Shown here one piece after another: positions 7,259 through 13,795 of a stretch of DNA of 13,795 nucleotides. The position numbers and the translations under genes are program-made. Origin of the DNA: JAXHLG01 sp964505305 (GTDB taxonomy: Bacteria > Patescibacteriota > Minisyncoccia > Moranbacterales > DUUL01); contig CAZDHE010000022.1 in assembly GCA_964505305.1 (NCBI GenBank), positions 1 to 13,795 on the forward strand, written 5' to 3'. The notes beneath the pieces are model-generated. The model was not told the origin of the DNA, searched no databases, and saw nothing but the letters and a program-made list of their open reading frames with translations. Numbering within the stretch: position 1 is the stretch's first letter; the number at the start of each line of letters is the position of its first letter.

Positions 7259-8604
7259 GTTTTTTTATAATTAGTTTTTACCACCATATACAAATTAAAA
7301 CTTCTAATAATCATAACAAATAATATTTTCGTTTTTTTGAATATTAATAATGAAAAAACAGTCTGTGCCAAAAAAGAAATCAGGGTACTCCAAGCCGCTC
7401 CGACGATTCCATAATGATTTATTAAAAAAATGTTCATTATAACATTTATAATTGCTCCTATAACTGTTCTAAAAAACATCACTCCAGTTAAATTTTCATT
7501 TATAAGGTATTTTCCGTTGACAGCTGCTACAAAAACAAAAATTCCAGCCCAAATATGAACTGACAAAACACTTGAAGCTCTTATATACTCATCTCCGTAT
7601 AATAAATTTATCATAACCCCTGAAAAAACAGTTGCTAAAAGAGCAAAGCCAATTGAAAACCAAACAGCAAAATCATATAATTTTTGCATTCTATTTAAAT
7701 ACAATTGCTCGCTTTTTTGTTTTGATTTAATTATAGCAGGAAAAACCGAAGTAGCAATGGCAGTTGGAATAAAATACCAGGCCTCGGAAATTTTTACCGC
7801 CGCTGAATAAATCCCCACTTCCGTATCATTCAACATTTTTCCAATCATAACCTGGTCTATCTTCATGTAAATCATAACAGCAATACCGCTCAAAATCAAT
7901 GGCCAGCAATCCCTTAATAAACTCCTTGCTTCCTGAGTTCTAAACCTCCATTTGAGGATGTCTTTGTTTTTCTTCTGGTAAATAAAAAACAACAATAATC
8001 CCGCTAAAATAAAATCCACAGTAAAAGCCCAGGCAAAAGCTGCCACAGAGGCGTTTACTAAAATCAGCGCTATTTTAAACCCAGAGGAAAATAAAAAAGC
8101 GCTATTCTTGGCAATGGTGGTGTATTTTGATTGTAATTGAGACCGAAACCAAAGATCAATGGTATCAAATGATTTAAAAACATAACCCAACGCTACAATA
8201 ATAACTAGGCCTTGTAACAATTGACTCTCAGGTCGGACAAAAATTATCAAAATCGAAGAAAAGGCAAGCAAAAATAGCGATCCTATAAACTTCAAAACAA
8301 ACGCCGTCCCTAAAATTTCATTTTTTTTGCTTTTTTGATTGACTATATTCCTCACCACAATCTCATTCAAACCCAACACAGAAAGAGCTTGAAACAAAGC
8401 CACAAAGGCAAGCGCATAATTCATCAAGCCGAATTTTTCCGGACCTAAATACCTTGCCACCCAAGCAGACACAAAAACAGACAAAAAAAGCCTGAAGATC
8501 TTCTCAAAGCTCATCCACTTTATATTGGATGTTATTTTTTTGACTTCTTTTTTCTTGGAAAATTCTTTTAGATGAAAAAATTTGTTTTTAAAAGTAGAAA
8601 TCAT
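7255..8604 (-). CDS. Wzx-like polysaccharide flippase (MOP superfamily)
   Basis: Integral membrane protein of 449 residues expected to flip lipid-linked oligosaccharide across the cytoplasmic membrane. It has a basic cytosolic N-terminus (Lys-rich to residue 31), then about 12 to 14 hydrophobic helices. The family signature YLGPEKFGLMNYA (52-64) is in the first loop, with VLGLNEIVVRNI (76-87) after it; MIYMKIDQVMIGKML (244-258) and the following EVGIYSAAVKISE (262-274) mark the second half, as in Wzx/RfbX proteins. Its length is usual for the family. The ATG at 8604 has a weak GGA a few bases upstream and lies 10 nt from the sulfotransferase stop. Its presence implies a Wzx-type route or lipid-linked glycan export; no Wzy polymerase is in the window. 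Confidence 0.92.
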   Translation of the reverse strand: MISTFKNKFFHLKEFSKKKEVKKITSNIKWMSFEKIFRLFLSVFVSAWVARYLGPEKFGLMNYALAFVALFQALSVLGLNEIVVRNIVNQKSKKNEILGTAFVLKFIGSLFLLAFSSILIIFVRPESQLLQGLVIIVALGYVFKSFDTIDLWFRSQLQSKYTTIAKNSAFLFSSGFKIALILVNASVAAFAWAFTVDFILAGLLLFFIYQKKNKDILKWRFRTQEARSLLRDCWPLILSGIAVMIYMKIDQVMIGKMLNDTEVGIYSAAVKISEAWYFIPTAIATSVFPAIIKSKQKSEQLYLNRMQKLYDFAVWFSIGFALLATVFSGVMINLLYGDEYIRASSVLSVHIWAGIFVFVAAVNGKYLINENLTGVMFFRTVIGAIINVIMNIFLINHYGIVGAAWSTLISFLAQTVFSLLIFKKTKILFVMIIRSFNLYMVVKTNYKKT

Positions 8605-8614
8605 TTATTTCCAA

Positions 8615-9307
8615 TTAAAATTCGTAATCAAATAACTCAATATCTTCTCTAAATCCTTCTTTAACCAATTTTCTTGTCTCCTCTGTGTAGTATTTTCTAT
8701 AGTCCAATTTTCTTTTTTTTCCTTTATTTTCATGAGGAAGCTCAGCGTCTATTCCAATTTTCTTACAAATTTCATTAAAATCATTTTCTAAATTCTCAAA
8801 TTTTCCAATATAATCAACTATACATTTTCCTTTCTGATCGTAGAAAAATTCCTTTTGTAAACAAAGATCTTCTCTAACTCGCCATCTTATATATTCATCA
8901 AAATCTTTCATTGATTTTACTAAATTGTGTTGATGATTCTTCTTGTCTTTGAGCATTTGATAATACAAAGAAACTTGCCAATCCCATGGATTTCTAACAA
9001 ATCCAAATTTAAAAAAATTATTCCAATCATTTTCATTAACATGTGCTCTTAAGCCCATGGCATTTATATGAATTCCAAGGGGTAGAATTTTTGAGGAAAT
9101 CTTCTTACCTCTTGTAACTTTTCCATAATAATGATTAAAAAAATTGTAATACCCAGCCAGAAGGGGAGGATTTTCAATTCTTCTATTTATTGATTCAAAC
9201 CTCAGGGGGTCTGCCAAAGAAAATTCCTTTAAAGCCTTGGTAACGCTTGTACCAGCCACTTTATAATTATGAATAAATATAAATTTATTTTTATAAGAAA
9301 TAAGCAT
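8615..9307 (-). CDS. Sulfotransferase (Sulfotransfer_2-type)
   Basis: Likely PAPS-dependent carbohydrate sulfotransferase of 230 residues. FIFIHNYKVAGTSVTKAL (9-26) is the 5'-phosphosulfate loop, with the Lys-x-Ala-Gly-Thr-Ser core of family 2 enzymes. FGFVRNPWDWQVSLYYQ (101-117) is the 3'-phosphate-binding segment, with the expected Arg105 and Ser113. DYIGKFENLENDF (165-177), YYTEETRKLV (206-215) and FREDIELFDYEF (219-230) match the usual C-terminal end of this family, so the protein is complete. There is no signal peptide; action on a cytosolic sugar or lipid-linked glycan is inferred. No Shine-Dalgarno is visible before the ATG, which lies 9 nt from the fcl stop. PAPS-making genes are not in the window. 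Confidence 0.85.
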   Translation of the reverse strand: MLISYKNKFIFIHNYKVAGTSVTKALKEFSLADPLRFESINRRIENPPLLAGYYNFFNHYYGKVTRGKKISSKILPLGIHINAMGLRAHVNENDWNNFFKFGFVRNPWDWQVSLYYQMLKDKKNHQHNLVKSMKDFDEYIRWRVREDLCLQKEFFYDQKGKCIVDYIGKFENLENDFNEICKKIGIDAELPHENKGKKRKLDYRKYYTEETRKLVKEGFREDIELFDYEF

Positions 9308-9316
9308 TTGAAAAAG

Positions 9317-10246
9317 TTAATTACTATTCTTTCTAAACCGATTATAAGTTTTTTTAATTCCTTCTTTAAGGTCGGTTTTGTGTTGCCAACCAAGGTTGTG
9401 GAGCTTGGAAACATCCAAGAGCTTTCTGGGCGTGCCGTCGGGCTTGGCTGTATCGTGAATTATTTCCCCTTGAAAGCCTGTAATATCCTTAATTTTTTCC
9501 GCTAATTCCTTGATAGATAGATCTTCTCCGGTTCCGATGTTGACTATTTCATTGTCTTGATAGTTGTTCATTAGAAAAATGCAAGCGTCGGCCAAATCAT
9601 CCACATAAAGAAATTCTCTTTTGGGTTTCCCAGTTCCCCAAATAACCACTTCTTTTTGATTGTTTTCTTTGGCTTCGTGGAATCTTCGGATAAGCGCCGG
9701 CAGGACATGGGAGGTTTCCGGATCGAAATTATCATTGGGGCCGTAGAGATTGGTCGGCATCACGGAAATAAATTTGGTTCCGTATTGGCGGTTGTAGGCT
9801 TGGCACATTTTTATTCCGGCAATCTTGGCAATAGCGTAAGGCTCATTGGTTTGTTCAAGTGGTCCGGTCATTAAATATTCTTCTTTGATCGGCTGAGGAC
9901 ATTCCCGGGGGTAGATGCAAGAACTTCCAAGAAACAAAAGTTTTTTGACTCCACTTTTATAAGCTTGGTGGATAATATTGTTTTGGATTTTGAGATTTTG
10001 ATAAATAAACTCCGCCGGGTAATCATTATTGGCTTTAATTCCTCCCACTTTAGCGGCAGCCAGAAAAACATATTCCGGCTTTTCTTTTTCAAAAAATTCC
10101 CCCACTGCCTCTTCATCCATCAGATCCAATTCCTCCTTGGTTTTGCAAATCAAATTTTCATAACCCTGACCTTCAAGATTTCTCTTGAGCGCCGAGCCGA
10201 CGAGGCCGGTATGACCGGGGAGGTAGATTTTAGATTGATAATTCAT
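9317..10246 (-). CDS. fcl: GDP-L-fucose synthase
   Basis: Bifunctional 3,5-epimerase/4-reductase that turns GDP-4-keto-6-deoxy-D-mannose into GDP-L-fucose with NADPH; cytosolic. The 309 residues are a usual length for the extended SDR family. GHTGLVG (11-17) is the nucleotide-binding loop. LGSSCIYP (106-113) supplies the catalytic Ser and Cys110, YAIAK (137-141) gives Tyr137 and Lys141, and His180 in ETSHVLPALIRR matches the E. coli WcaG histidine. NLYGPND (166-172) and REFLYVDDLADA (210-221) are family segments. Gmd, which makes its substrate, is encoded just upstream, separated by the four-helix-bundle gene. Base composition is visibly more GC-rich than in the flanking transferase genes. 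No Shine-Dalgarno is seen before the ATG. Confidence 0.95.
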   Translation of the reverse strand: MNYQSKIYLPGHTGLVGSALKRNLEGQGYENLICKTKEELDLMDEEAVGEFFEKEKPEYVFLAAAKVGGIKANNDYPAEFIYQNLKIQNNIIHQAYKSGVKKLLFLGSSCIYPRECPQPIKEEYLMTGPLEQTNEPYAIAKIAGIKMCQAYNRQYGTKFISVMPTNLYGPNDNFDPETSHVLPALIRRFHEAKENNQKEVVIWGTGKPKREFLYVDDLADACIFLMNNYQDNEIVNIGTGEDLSIKELAEKIKDITGFQGEIIHDTAKPDGTPRKLLDVSKLHNLGWQHKTDLKEGIKKTYNRFRKNSN

Positions 10247-10266
10247 GAAAGTGTGTACTAATTTTT

Positions 10267-10299
10267 AATTTCGAATTTTTAATTTCGATTCAATTTTAA
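10267..10299. repeat. AT-rich repeat at the 3' flank of the four-helix-bundle gene
   Basis: This is the left arm of an imperfect inverted repeat around the four-helix-bundle gene. Bases 10267-10278 (AATTTCGAATTT) are the exact complement of 10699-10710, and 10290-10299 (TCAATTTTAA, reaching the gene's stop) of 10671-10680. A 13-nt direct repeat, TTTTTAATTTCGA, also occurs at 10262-10274 and 10276-10288. Low sequence complexity limits the weight of this. Confidence 0.55.
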
Positions 10300-10661
10300 C
10301 TCTTAGAATTTTTTAATGATGAAACAATTTTTCCAAATATTAAAGTTAATTCTTGGCACTCTTTCCATAACGTTCTTGCTTCTTCTTTGTGATTTGGACA
10401 GGCAACTGAAATCATATGCAACCAATGCTTGCTCTCTTGAGCTTCTTTCTTGCAAATATAAACCTTATTTCGGAAATCTTTTTTTGAACTTGCGCCATTA
10501 GCTTCCATGTAATTTGCTCCGATGCTTGTTGAGGAACGAACCAACTGTGAAACTAAAGGATTAGTGATGTTGTCTTTAGGCAATTTTCTGCAAAATATAA
10601 TTACGTCTTTTCCAAATTTTGAAGTTCTTTCTTCTAAATTATATTCAATATTTTTAGTCAT
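10296..10661 (-). CDS. Four-helix-bundle protein (S23/IVP family)
   Basis: Small cytosolic protein of 121 residues in the family of proteins encoded within 23S rRNA intervening sequences (Leptospira-type) but often found as free genes. The diagnostic QLVRSSTSIGANYMEANGA segment (39-57) is present, preceded by the FGKDVIIFCRKLPKD helix (16-30) and followed by KDFRNKVYICKKEAQES (61-77) and a last helix with LWKECQEL (98-105). Its molecular role is not established. Here it stands between gmd and fcl with exactly 49 nt on either side, unlike the tight junctions elsewhere in the operon, and both spacers hold related AT-rich inverted repeats. It looks like an inserted unit. No rRNA flanks it. No Shine-Dalgarno is visible. 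Confidence 0.9.
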   Translation of the reverse strand: MTKNIEYNLEERTSKFGKDVIIFCRKLPKDNITNPLVSQLVRSSTSIGANYMEANGASSKKDFRNKVYICKKEAQESKHWLHMISVACPNHKEEARTLWKECQELTLIFGKIVSSLKNSKS

Positions 10662-10670
10662 TGATTTAAT

Positions 10671-10710
10671 TTAAAATTGATTCAAAATTCAAAATTTTAA
10701 ATTCGAAATT
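10671..10710. repeat. AT-rich repeat at the 5' flank of the four-helix-bundle gene
   Basis: Right arm of the inverted repeat. The complement of 10699-10710 matches 10267-10278 over 12 nt, and that of 10671-10680 matches 10290-10299 over 10 nt; the piece between is 18 nt here and 11 nt in the other arm. It fills most of the 49-nt gap between the gmd stop and the small gene's start, and ends one base short of the gmd stop codon. Confidence 0.55.
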
Positions 10711-11760
10711 CTAATACACTACTTTGTTGCTCTTCAGTATCTCCAAATCCGACTCTGTCATCATTTTTACCAAGTCTTTGAATTTGGTTTTGGGTTTCCA
10801 GCCAAGTTCTTTTTCTGCTTTAGAGCCGTCGCCGATCAGAAGATCCACTTCGGCGGGGCGGAAATAGTCCGGGTCGATTTCTACAATAGTTTTGCCGGTT
10901 TTTTTGTCTATCCCAATCTCATTGATTCCCTCTCCTTTCCATTCAATATCTATTTCCAAGGTTTTGCAGGCTTCCTCTACTAGCTCCCTGACCGAATGAG
11001 TTTCTCCGGTAGCAATAACATAATCTTCGGGCTTTTCTTGTTGAAGCATTAACCACATAGCCTCTACAAACTCCTTGGCATAACCCCAATCTCTTTTAGC
11101 CTCCAGATTTCCTAAATAAATTTTATCCTGTTTGCCCAATTTTACCCTTGACAGTCCCATAGTAACCTTTCTGGTAACAAAAGTTTGCCCCCTTCTGGGC
11201 GATTCATGATTAAACAAAATTCCGTTGCAAGCATACATATTATAAGCCTCGCGGTAGTTTTTAATCACCCAGTAAGCATAAAGCTTGGCCACTCCATAAG
11301 GACTGCGGGGATAAAAAGGAGTTTTTTCCGTTTGAGGCGTTTCCTGGATTTTACCATAAAGCTCCGATGTGGAGGCTTGGTAAATCTTGACTTTTTCTGT
11401 CATATCCAAGAGGCGCACTGCCTCCAAAATTCTTAAAGTCCCTAACGCGTCAGAGTTGGCAGTGTACTCCGGCACATCGAAAGAAACCTTGACATGGCTT
11501 TGCGCGCCGAGATTGTAAATCTCATCCGGCTGGATTTTCTTGATGAGCCTGATTAAATTTGTAGAATCCGTGAGATCGCCATAATGCAAAAAAAACCTTT
11601 CTGCGTAATGATGGTCCTTGTAGAGATGATCCACTCGCCAAGTATTAAAAGCGCTTCCTCTTCTTATAATTCCATGCACTTCATAGCCTTTTTCATAAAG
11701 AAGCTCTGCTAAATAGGATCCGTCTTGCCCGGTTATTCCGGTAATAATTGCTTTTTTCAT
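10711..11760 (-). CDS. gmd: GDP-mannose 4,6-dehydratase
   Basis: Converts GDP-D-mannose to GDP-4-keto-6-deoxy-D-mannose with bound NADP, the first step to GDP-L-fucose (also used for GDP-rhamnose or perosamine). The 349 residues match the family. TGITGQDGSYLAEL (7-20) is the nucleotide-binding loop, RRGSAFNTWRVDHLY (33-47) binds the cofactor, STSELYG (130-136) gives Thr131 and Glu133, and YGVAK (155-159) gives Tyr155 and Lys159, as in E. coli Gmd. FNHESPRRG (183-191) and RDWGYAKEFVEAMW (223-236) are also typical. The paired fcl points to GDP-L-fucose as the product. The ATG lies 6 nt after the WcaE-like GT2 stop without a Shine-Dalgarno. It is clearly more GC-rich than the neighbouring transferases. 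Confidence 0.97.
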   Translation of the reverse strand: MKKAIITGITGQDGSYLAELLYEKGYEVHGIIRRGSAFNTWRVDHLYKDHHYAERFFLHYGDLTDSTNLIRLIKKIQPDEIYNLGAQSHVKVSFDVPEYTANSDALGTLRILEAVRLLDMTEKVKIYQASTSELYGKIQETPQTEKTPFYPRSPYGVAKLYAYWVIKNYREAYNMYACNGILFNHESPRRGQTFVTRKVTMGLSRVKLGKQDKIYLGNLEAKRDWGYAKEFVEAMWLMLQQEKPEDYVIATGETHSVRELVEEACKTLEIDIEWKGEGINEIGIDKKTGKTIVEIDPDYFRPAEVDLLIGDGSKAEKELGWKPKTKFKDLVKMMTESDLEILKSNKVVY

Positions 11761-11766
11761 TTAAAA

Positions 11767-12576
11767 TTACTTAAAAATATTAAGGTTATATTTATACTTT
11801 AACTTATAATAAAAATTCAATAATTTAATTTTCTTAAACACTACCAAAAGAGTCTCCAGAAAAAATCTTTTAAAGCTATACATCGAATAACTTAAATAGC
11901 CAAAATGTTTTTTAATTATCTCTTTCTTTTCTCTTGAGCATTTTTGCTGATTGGAGCTCACTCCGCCTCCGTCATAATATGCAATTTTTTTATCAAAATA
12001 AAAACTATCCACTCCTTTCTTGTATAACCTGCAAAAAAGTTCGAAGTCAGCAGCAATTGAATACTGCGTATTAAATCCATTGAATTCTAACAGAGTTTTT
12101 CTCTTGATGAAAGTGGCTTGATGAGAAGGAGTTATGCCCTTCTTTAGATCACCTAATTCAATTTTTCTTCCCTTCTTCACAGTTTCTCCGGAAAAAGGAT
12201 CAAAATAGGCGACGTTTCCATGAAGCATTGATGCGTTTTCTCTATTCAAAGCACCTGCCACCTTTTTAATAACATCTTTATCAATTAAAGCATCTCCCGC
12301 GTTCAAAAAATACACATAATCACCACTTGCCCTTTTAATACCTTTGTTCATTGCATCATATATTCCTTTGTCTGATTCACTTATCCAATAGTAAATATGT
12401 TTTTCATATTTTTTGATTATGTCTAAAGTTTTATCATTAGAGCCTCCATCTATAATTATATATTCAATGTTTTGATAAGTTTGTTTTACGACAGATTGGA
12501 TTGTTTTTTCTAATATTTTTTCTCCGTTAAAGACGACTGTAATTATGGTAATTTTTAAGCTTTGATTATTTTTCAT
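11767..12576 (-). CDS. GT2 glycosyltransferase, WcaE-like
   Basis: Inverting GT-A glycosyltransferase of 269 residues. ITIITVVFNGE (9-19) begins the fold, IIDGGSNDKT (41-50) and SESDKGIYDAMNKGI (67-81) are the strongest markers and recall colanic-acid WcaE, and FLNAGD (90-95) replaces the classical DXD region. THE acceptor half has SHQATFIKRK (151-160) and ADFELFCRLYKKG (176-188). The C-terminus (about 225-269) is hydrophobic and basic, suiting membrane contact. WcaE has been proposed to transfer fucose, which would fit the gmd-fcl pair directly downstream, but this is inference from context. Its start overlaps the end of the upstream GT2 by 11 nt. Confidence 0.9.
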   Translation of the reverse strand: MKNNQSLKITIITVVFNGEKILEKTIQSVVKQTYQNIEYIIIDGGSNDKTLDIIKKYEKHIYYWISESDKGIYDAMNKGIKRASGDYVYFLNAGDALIDKDVIKKVAGALNRENASMLHGNVAYFDPFSGETVKKGRKIELGDLKKGITPSHQATFIKRKTLLEFNGFNTQYSIAADFELFCRLYKKGVDSFYFDKKIAYYDGGGVSSNQQKCSREKKEIIKKHFGYLSYSMYSFKRFFLETLLVVFKKIKLLNFYYKLKYKYNLNIFK

Positions 12577-13666
12577 TTTTTGATAATAAATTAATAGGAT
12601 CTTTCAAGTTTAGAATATACTTGCCATAAAGCAATAATCCTTTATCTAAAAAACTAAAACATACTCTCGTTAAGCCGGTTCCCAGAGTCGATTCATTTAA
12701 ACGCAGTTCATGATTATGGATAAATTTATTTATATCAACCGGATGTTTTCTTTTCCGCAAAACCAGAGGTAAATTTTTCAACAATGAAAAATGGCTCTTA
12801 AAATAAACCAATTTATCCCTTGCTTTTAAGAGAGAGAATTCCAACAACAAAAATTCAATAACCATGTTCAAAGGAAGTGTTAGTAAAATTGATTTTAAAC
12901 TATAATTTTTCAAAATAAAAAACCATCTATTTCTTATAAAATAGAAAAGTCTTCTTGACGGATACTCATGGCCGCCTCTATGAGATAGGCCTTTTGTTCC
13001 TTCTTTGTGATAAACCTCGGCACTTGGAACAAGTAAGGTTTTATTTCCTTTTAAGTGATTCCTAACAGCAAAATCCAAGTCCTCGAAAGTATAAAAGAAG
13101 CTTTCATCATGCTTTTCCAATTGATTCAAATTTTCAATATTGACTAAATAACAAACTCCCGGAAAAGCCACCAATTCTCTTTTTGAGTCAACTACCTCAT
13201 CTTTTTTCTTGCCGTGATTTTTAACATTTAAAGTCATCCCCAAATAATGAATATCTGTTCCTTCTTTTTGAATTATGTTCTTGTCTTTAGAATACAACAC
13301 CCTCGCCACAAAAAAAACATATCCCGAATTGTTTTTACTTTCTTCAGCCAAATTTTTTATTGCATCCCTGTGAATCTCAACGTCATTATCCAGAAAGACA
13401 ATCTTTTTATTCTTTGCAGATTCTAAACCCAAATTTCTCGCTACCCCGGGACCCGAATTTTTTTGAGTTTGCTTAACTATTACTTCCGGAAACTTTTCCT
13501 TGATCTTTTCTCTGCTTTGATCAGCGGAGCAATCATCAACAACTAAAATTTCATCTATTGAGCAAGATTGATTTTTGAGGGATAAAATTGCTGATTCTGT
13601 ATATTCAAAACCATTGTAGTTTATAATTACTACCGATATTTTTTCACTGCTATGCATTTTTTCCAT
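12566..13666 (-). CDS. GT2 glycosyltransferase, WbbL/rhamnosyltransferase-like
   Basis: Glycosyltransferase of 366 residues. SVVIINYNGFEYT (11-23), LVVDDCSADQS (41-51), GPGVARNLGL (72-81) and the metal-binding FLDNDVEI (91-98) form the GT-A core. FPGVCYLVN (168-176) and FYTFEDLDFAVR (191-202) are in the acceptor half, and EVYHKEGTKG (217-226) with FIRNRWFFILKNYS (243-256) is the arrangement seen in WbbL-type rhamnosyltransferases. A hydrophobic segment at about 258-280 may anchor it to the membrane. I kept the ATG at 13666, which overlaps the upstream GT4 by 17 nt; a second ATG at 13657 would shorten the overlap to 8 nt and lies just after a GGA. Family is clear; sugar is not proven. Confidence 0.9.
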   Translation of the reverse strand: MEKMHSSEKISVVIINYNGFEYTESAILSLKNQSCSIDEILVVDDCSADQSREKIKEKFPEVIVKQTQKNSGPGVARNLGLESAKNKKIVFLDNDVEIHRDAIKNLAEESKNNSGYVFFVARVLYSKDKNIIQKEGTDIHYLGMTLNVKNHGKKKDEVVDSKRELVAFPGVCYLVNIENLNQLEKHDESFFYTFEDLDFAVRNHLKGNKTLLVPSAEVYHKEGTKGLSHRGGHEYPSRRLFYFIRNRWFFILKNYSLKSILLTLPLNMVIEFLLLEFSLLKARDKLVYFKSHFSLLKNLPLVLRKRKHPVDINKFIHNHELRLNESTLGTGLTRVCFSFLDKGLLLYGKYILNLKDPINLLSKNEK

Positions 13667-13795
13667 TCTTAACTTTGTAAGTTTTTGTGTATTCTCCAGC
13701 CACCTTCCCCCAGCTCAATTCCAAAGCTTTCTGCCGGCTAGCTTTTTTCATTTTTTCTAATTTTTCCGGATTTTTGATTATGTCTTCGAGTGCTT
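13650..13795 (-). CDS. GT4 glycosyltransferase, C-terminal fragment cut by window edge
   Basis: The last 47 codons of a leftward gene that enters from the right edge, ending at TAG (13652-13650). The peptide begins ALEDIIKNPEKLEKMKKASR and includes ALELSWGKVAGEYTKTY. This is the usual tail of GT4 enzymes: a helix with a run of Asn-Pro-Glu and Lys, followed by the Ser-Trp-x-x-Val-Ala motif. The donor and acceptor domains lie outside the window. It overlaps the next gene by 17 nt, so it belongs to the same operon. GT4 is well supported for so short a piece; nothing can be said about its sugar. Confidence 0.75.
   Translation of the reverse strand, partial: ALEDIIKNPEKLEKMKKASRQKALELSWGKVAGEYTKTYKVKNGKNA

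Larger units (their letters stand above)
1654..13795 (-). other. Probable single leftward glycan-assembly operon
   Basis: Thirteen consecutive genes, counting the edge-cut one, read leftward. Junctions are ATGA overlaps (at 2907-2910, 4480-4483 and 7255-7258), longer overlaps (13650-13666 and 12566-12576), or gaps of 1-10 nt, except for the two 49-nt gaps around the four-helix-bundle gene. I saw no internal promoter or rho-independent terminator that would split it. The promoter must lie to the right of the window. The operon has no space for its own terminator before it meets the opposing GT-C gene. Confidence 0.6.

Noticed and set aside
9229..9505. Open frames on both strands across the fcl/sulfotransferase junction
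   Set aside because: They overlap well-supported genes in other frames and their peptides show no recognisable domain.
9656..10261. Plus-strand open frames opposite fcl
   Set aside because: Shadows of the fcl coding sequence; fcl has all catalytic residues on the minus strand.
10296..10661. Possibility that the four-helix-bundle gene marks a 23S rRNA intervening sequence
   Set aside because: Flanking genes are gmd and fcl; no rRNA sequence is visible on either side.
1..13795. CRISPR array, tRNA, transposase or defence-system genes
   Set aside because: No spaced repeats, cloverleaf-like segments or matching proteins were found; all long frames fit glycan assembly apart from the four-helix-bundle gene.

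Overview
The window is a glycan-assembly locus from an AT-rich bacterium with densely packed genes. Many junctions are ATGA overlaps or gaps of 1-10 nt, and Shine-Dalgarno sequences are weak or missing at several starts. TGA is used as a stop, for example in the ATGA overlaps, so this is not a UGA-recoding lineage. Lysine- and asparagine-rich proteins, a free-standing four-helix-bundle (S23/IVP-type) gene and an operon full of glycosyltransferases fit an uncultured low-GC group such as the Candidate Phyla Radiation (Patescibacteria). That placement is inference only; no rRNA or ribosomal protein is present to test it.

Layout: one plus-strand gene lies on the left edge. It encodes a multi-membrane GT-C (GT39/PMT-like) protein, is cut by the window start, and ends tail-to-tail with the operon, overlapping its last stop by 3 nt. 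Everything from the right edge to 1654 reads leftward as one probable operon. In transcription order it encodes: the tail of a GT4 glycosyltransferase (cut by the right edge), a WbbL-like GT2, a WcaE-like GT2, GDP-mannose 4,6-dehydratase (gmd), a four-helix-bundle protein, GDP-L-fucose synthase (fcl), a sulfotransferase, a Wzx-like flippase, a methyltransferase fused to a helical toroid domain, a GT2, an EDD-motif glycosyltransferase, a second P-loop sulfotransferase-like protein, and a WcaC-like GT4.

How they work together: Gmd and Fcl convert GDP-mannose to GDP-L-fucose. The GT2 and GT4 enzymes would build an oligosaccharide on a lipid carrier at the inner face of the membrane, and the flippase would move it across. 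Two sulfotransferases and one methyltransferase suggest a decorated glycan, possibly sulfated and fucose-containing. No initiating phospho-sugar transferase, Wzy polymerase, PAPS-making enzyme or GDP-mannose-making enzyme lies in the window.

Most notable signals: (1) the methyltransferase-toroid fusion, with a dnaX-like A AAA AAG slippery site exactly at the domain junction and a -1-frame stop three codons later; (2) the four-helix-bundle gene between gmd and fcl, with equal 49-nt spacers carrying AT-rich inverted repeats, like a 23S rRNA intervening-sequence element placed in an mRNA; (3) a near-perfect 29-nt inverted repeat inside the GT-C gene; (4) two different sulfotransferase-like genes in one fucose cluster. 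No tRNA, rRNA, CRISPR array or transposase was seen.
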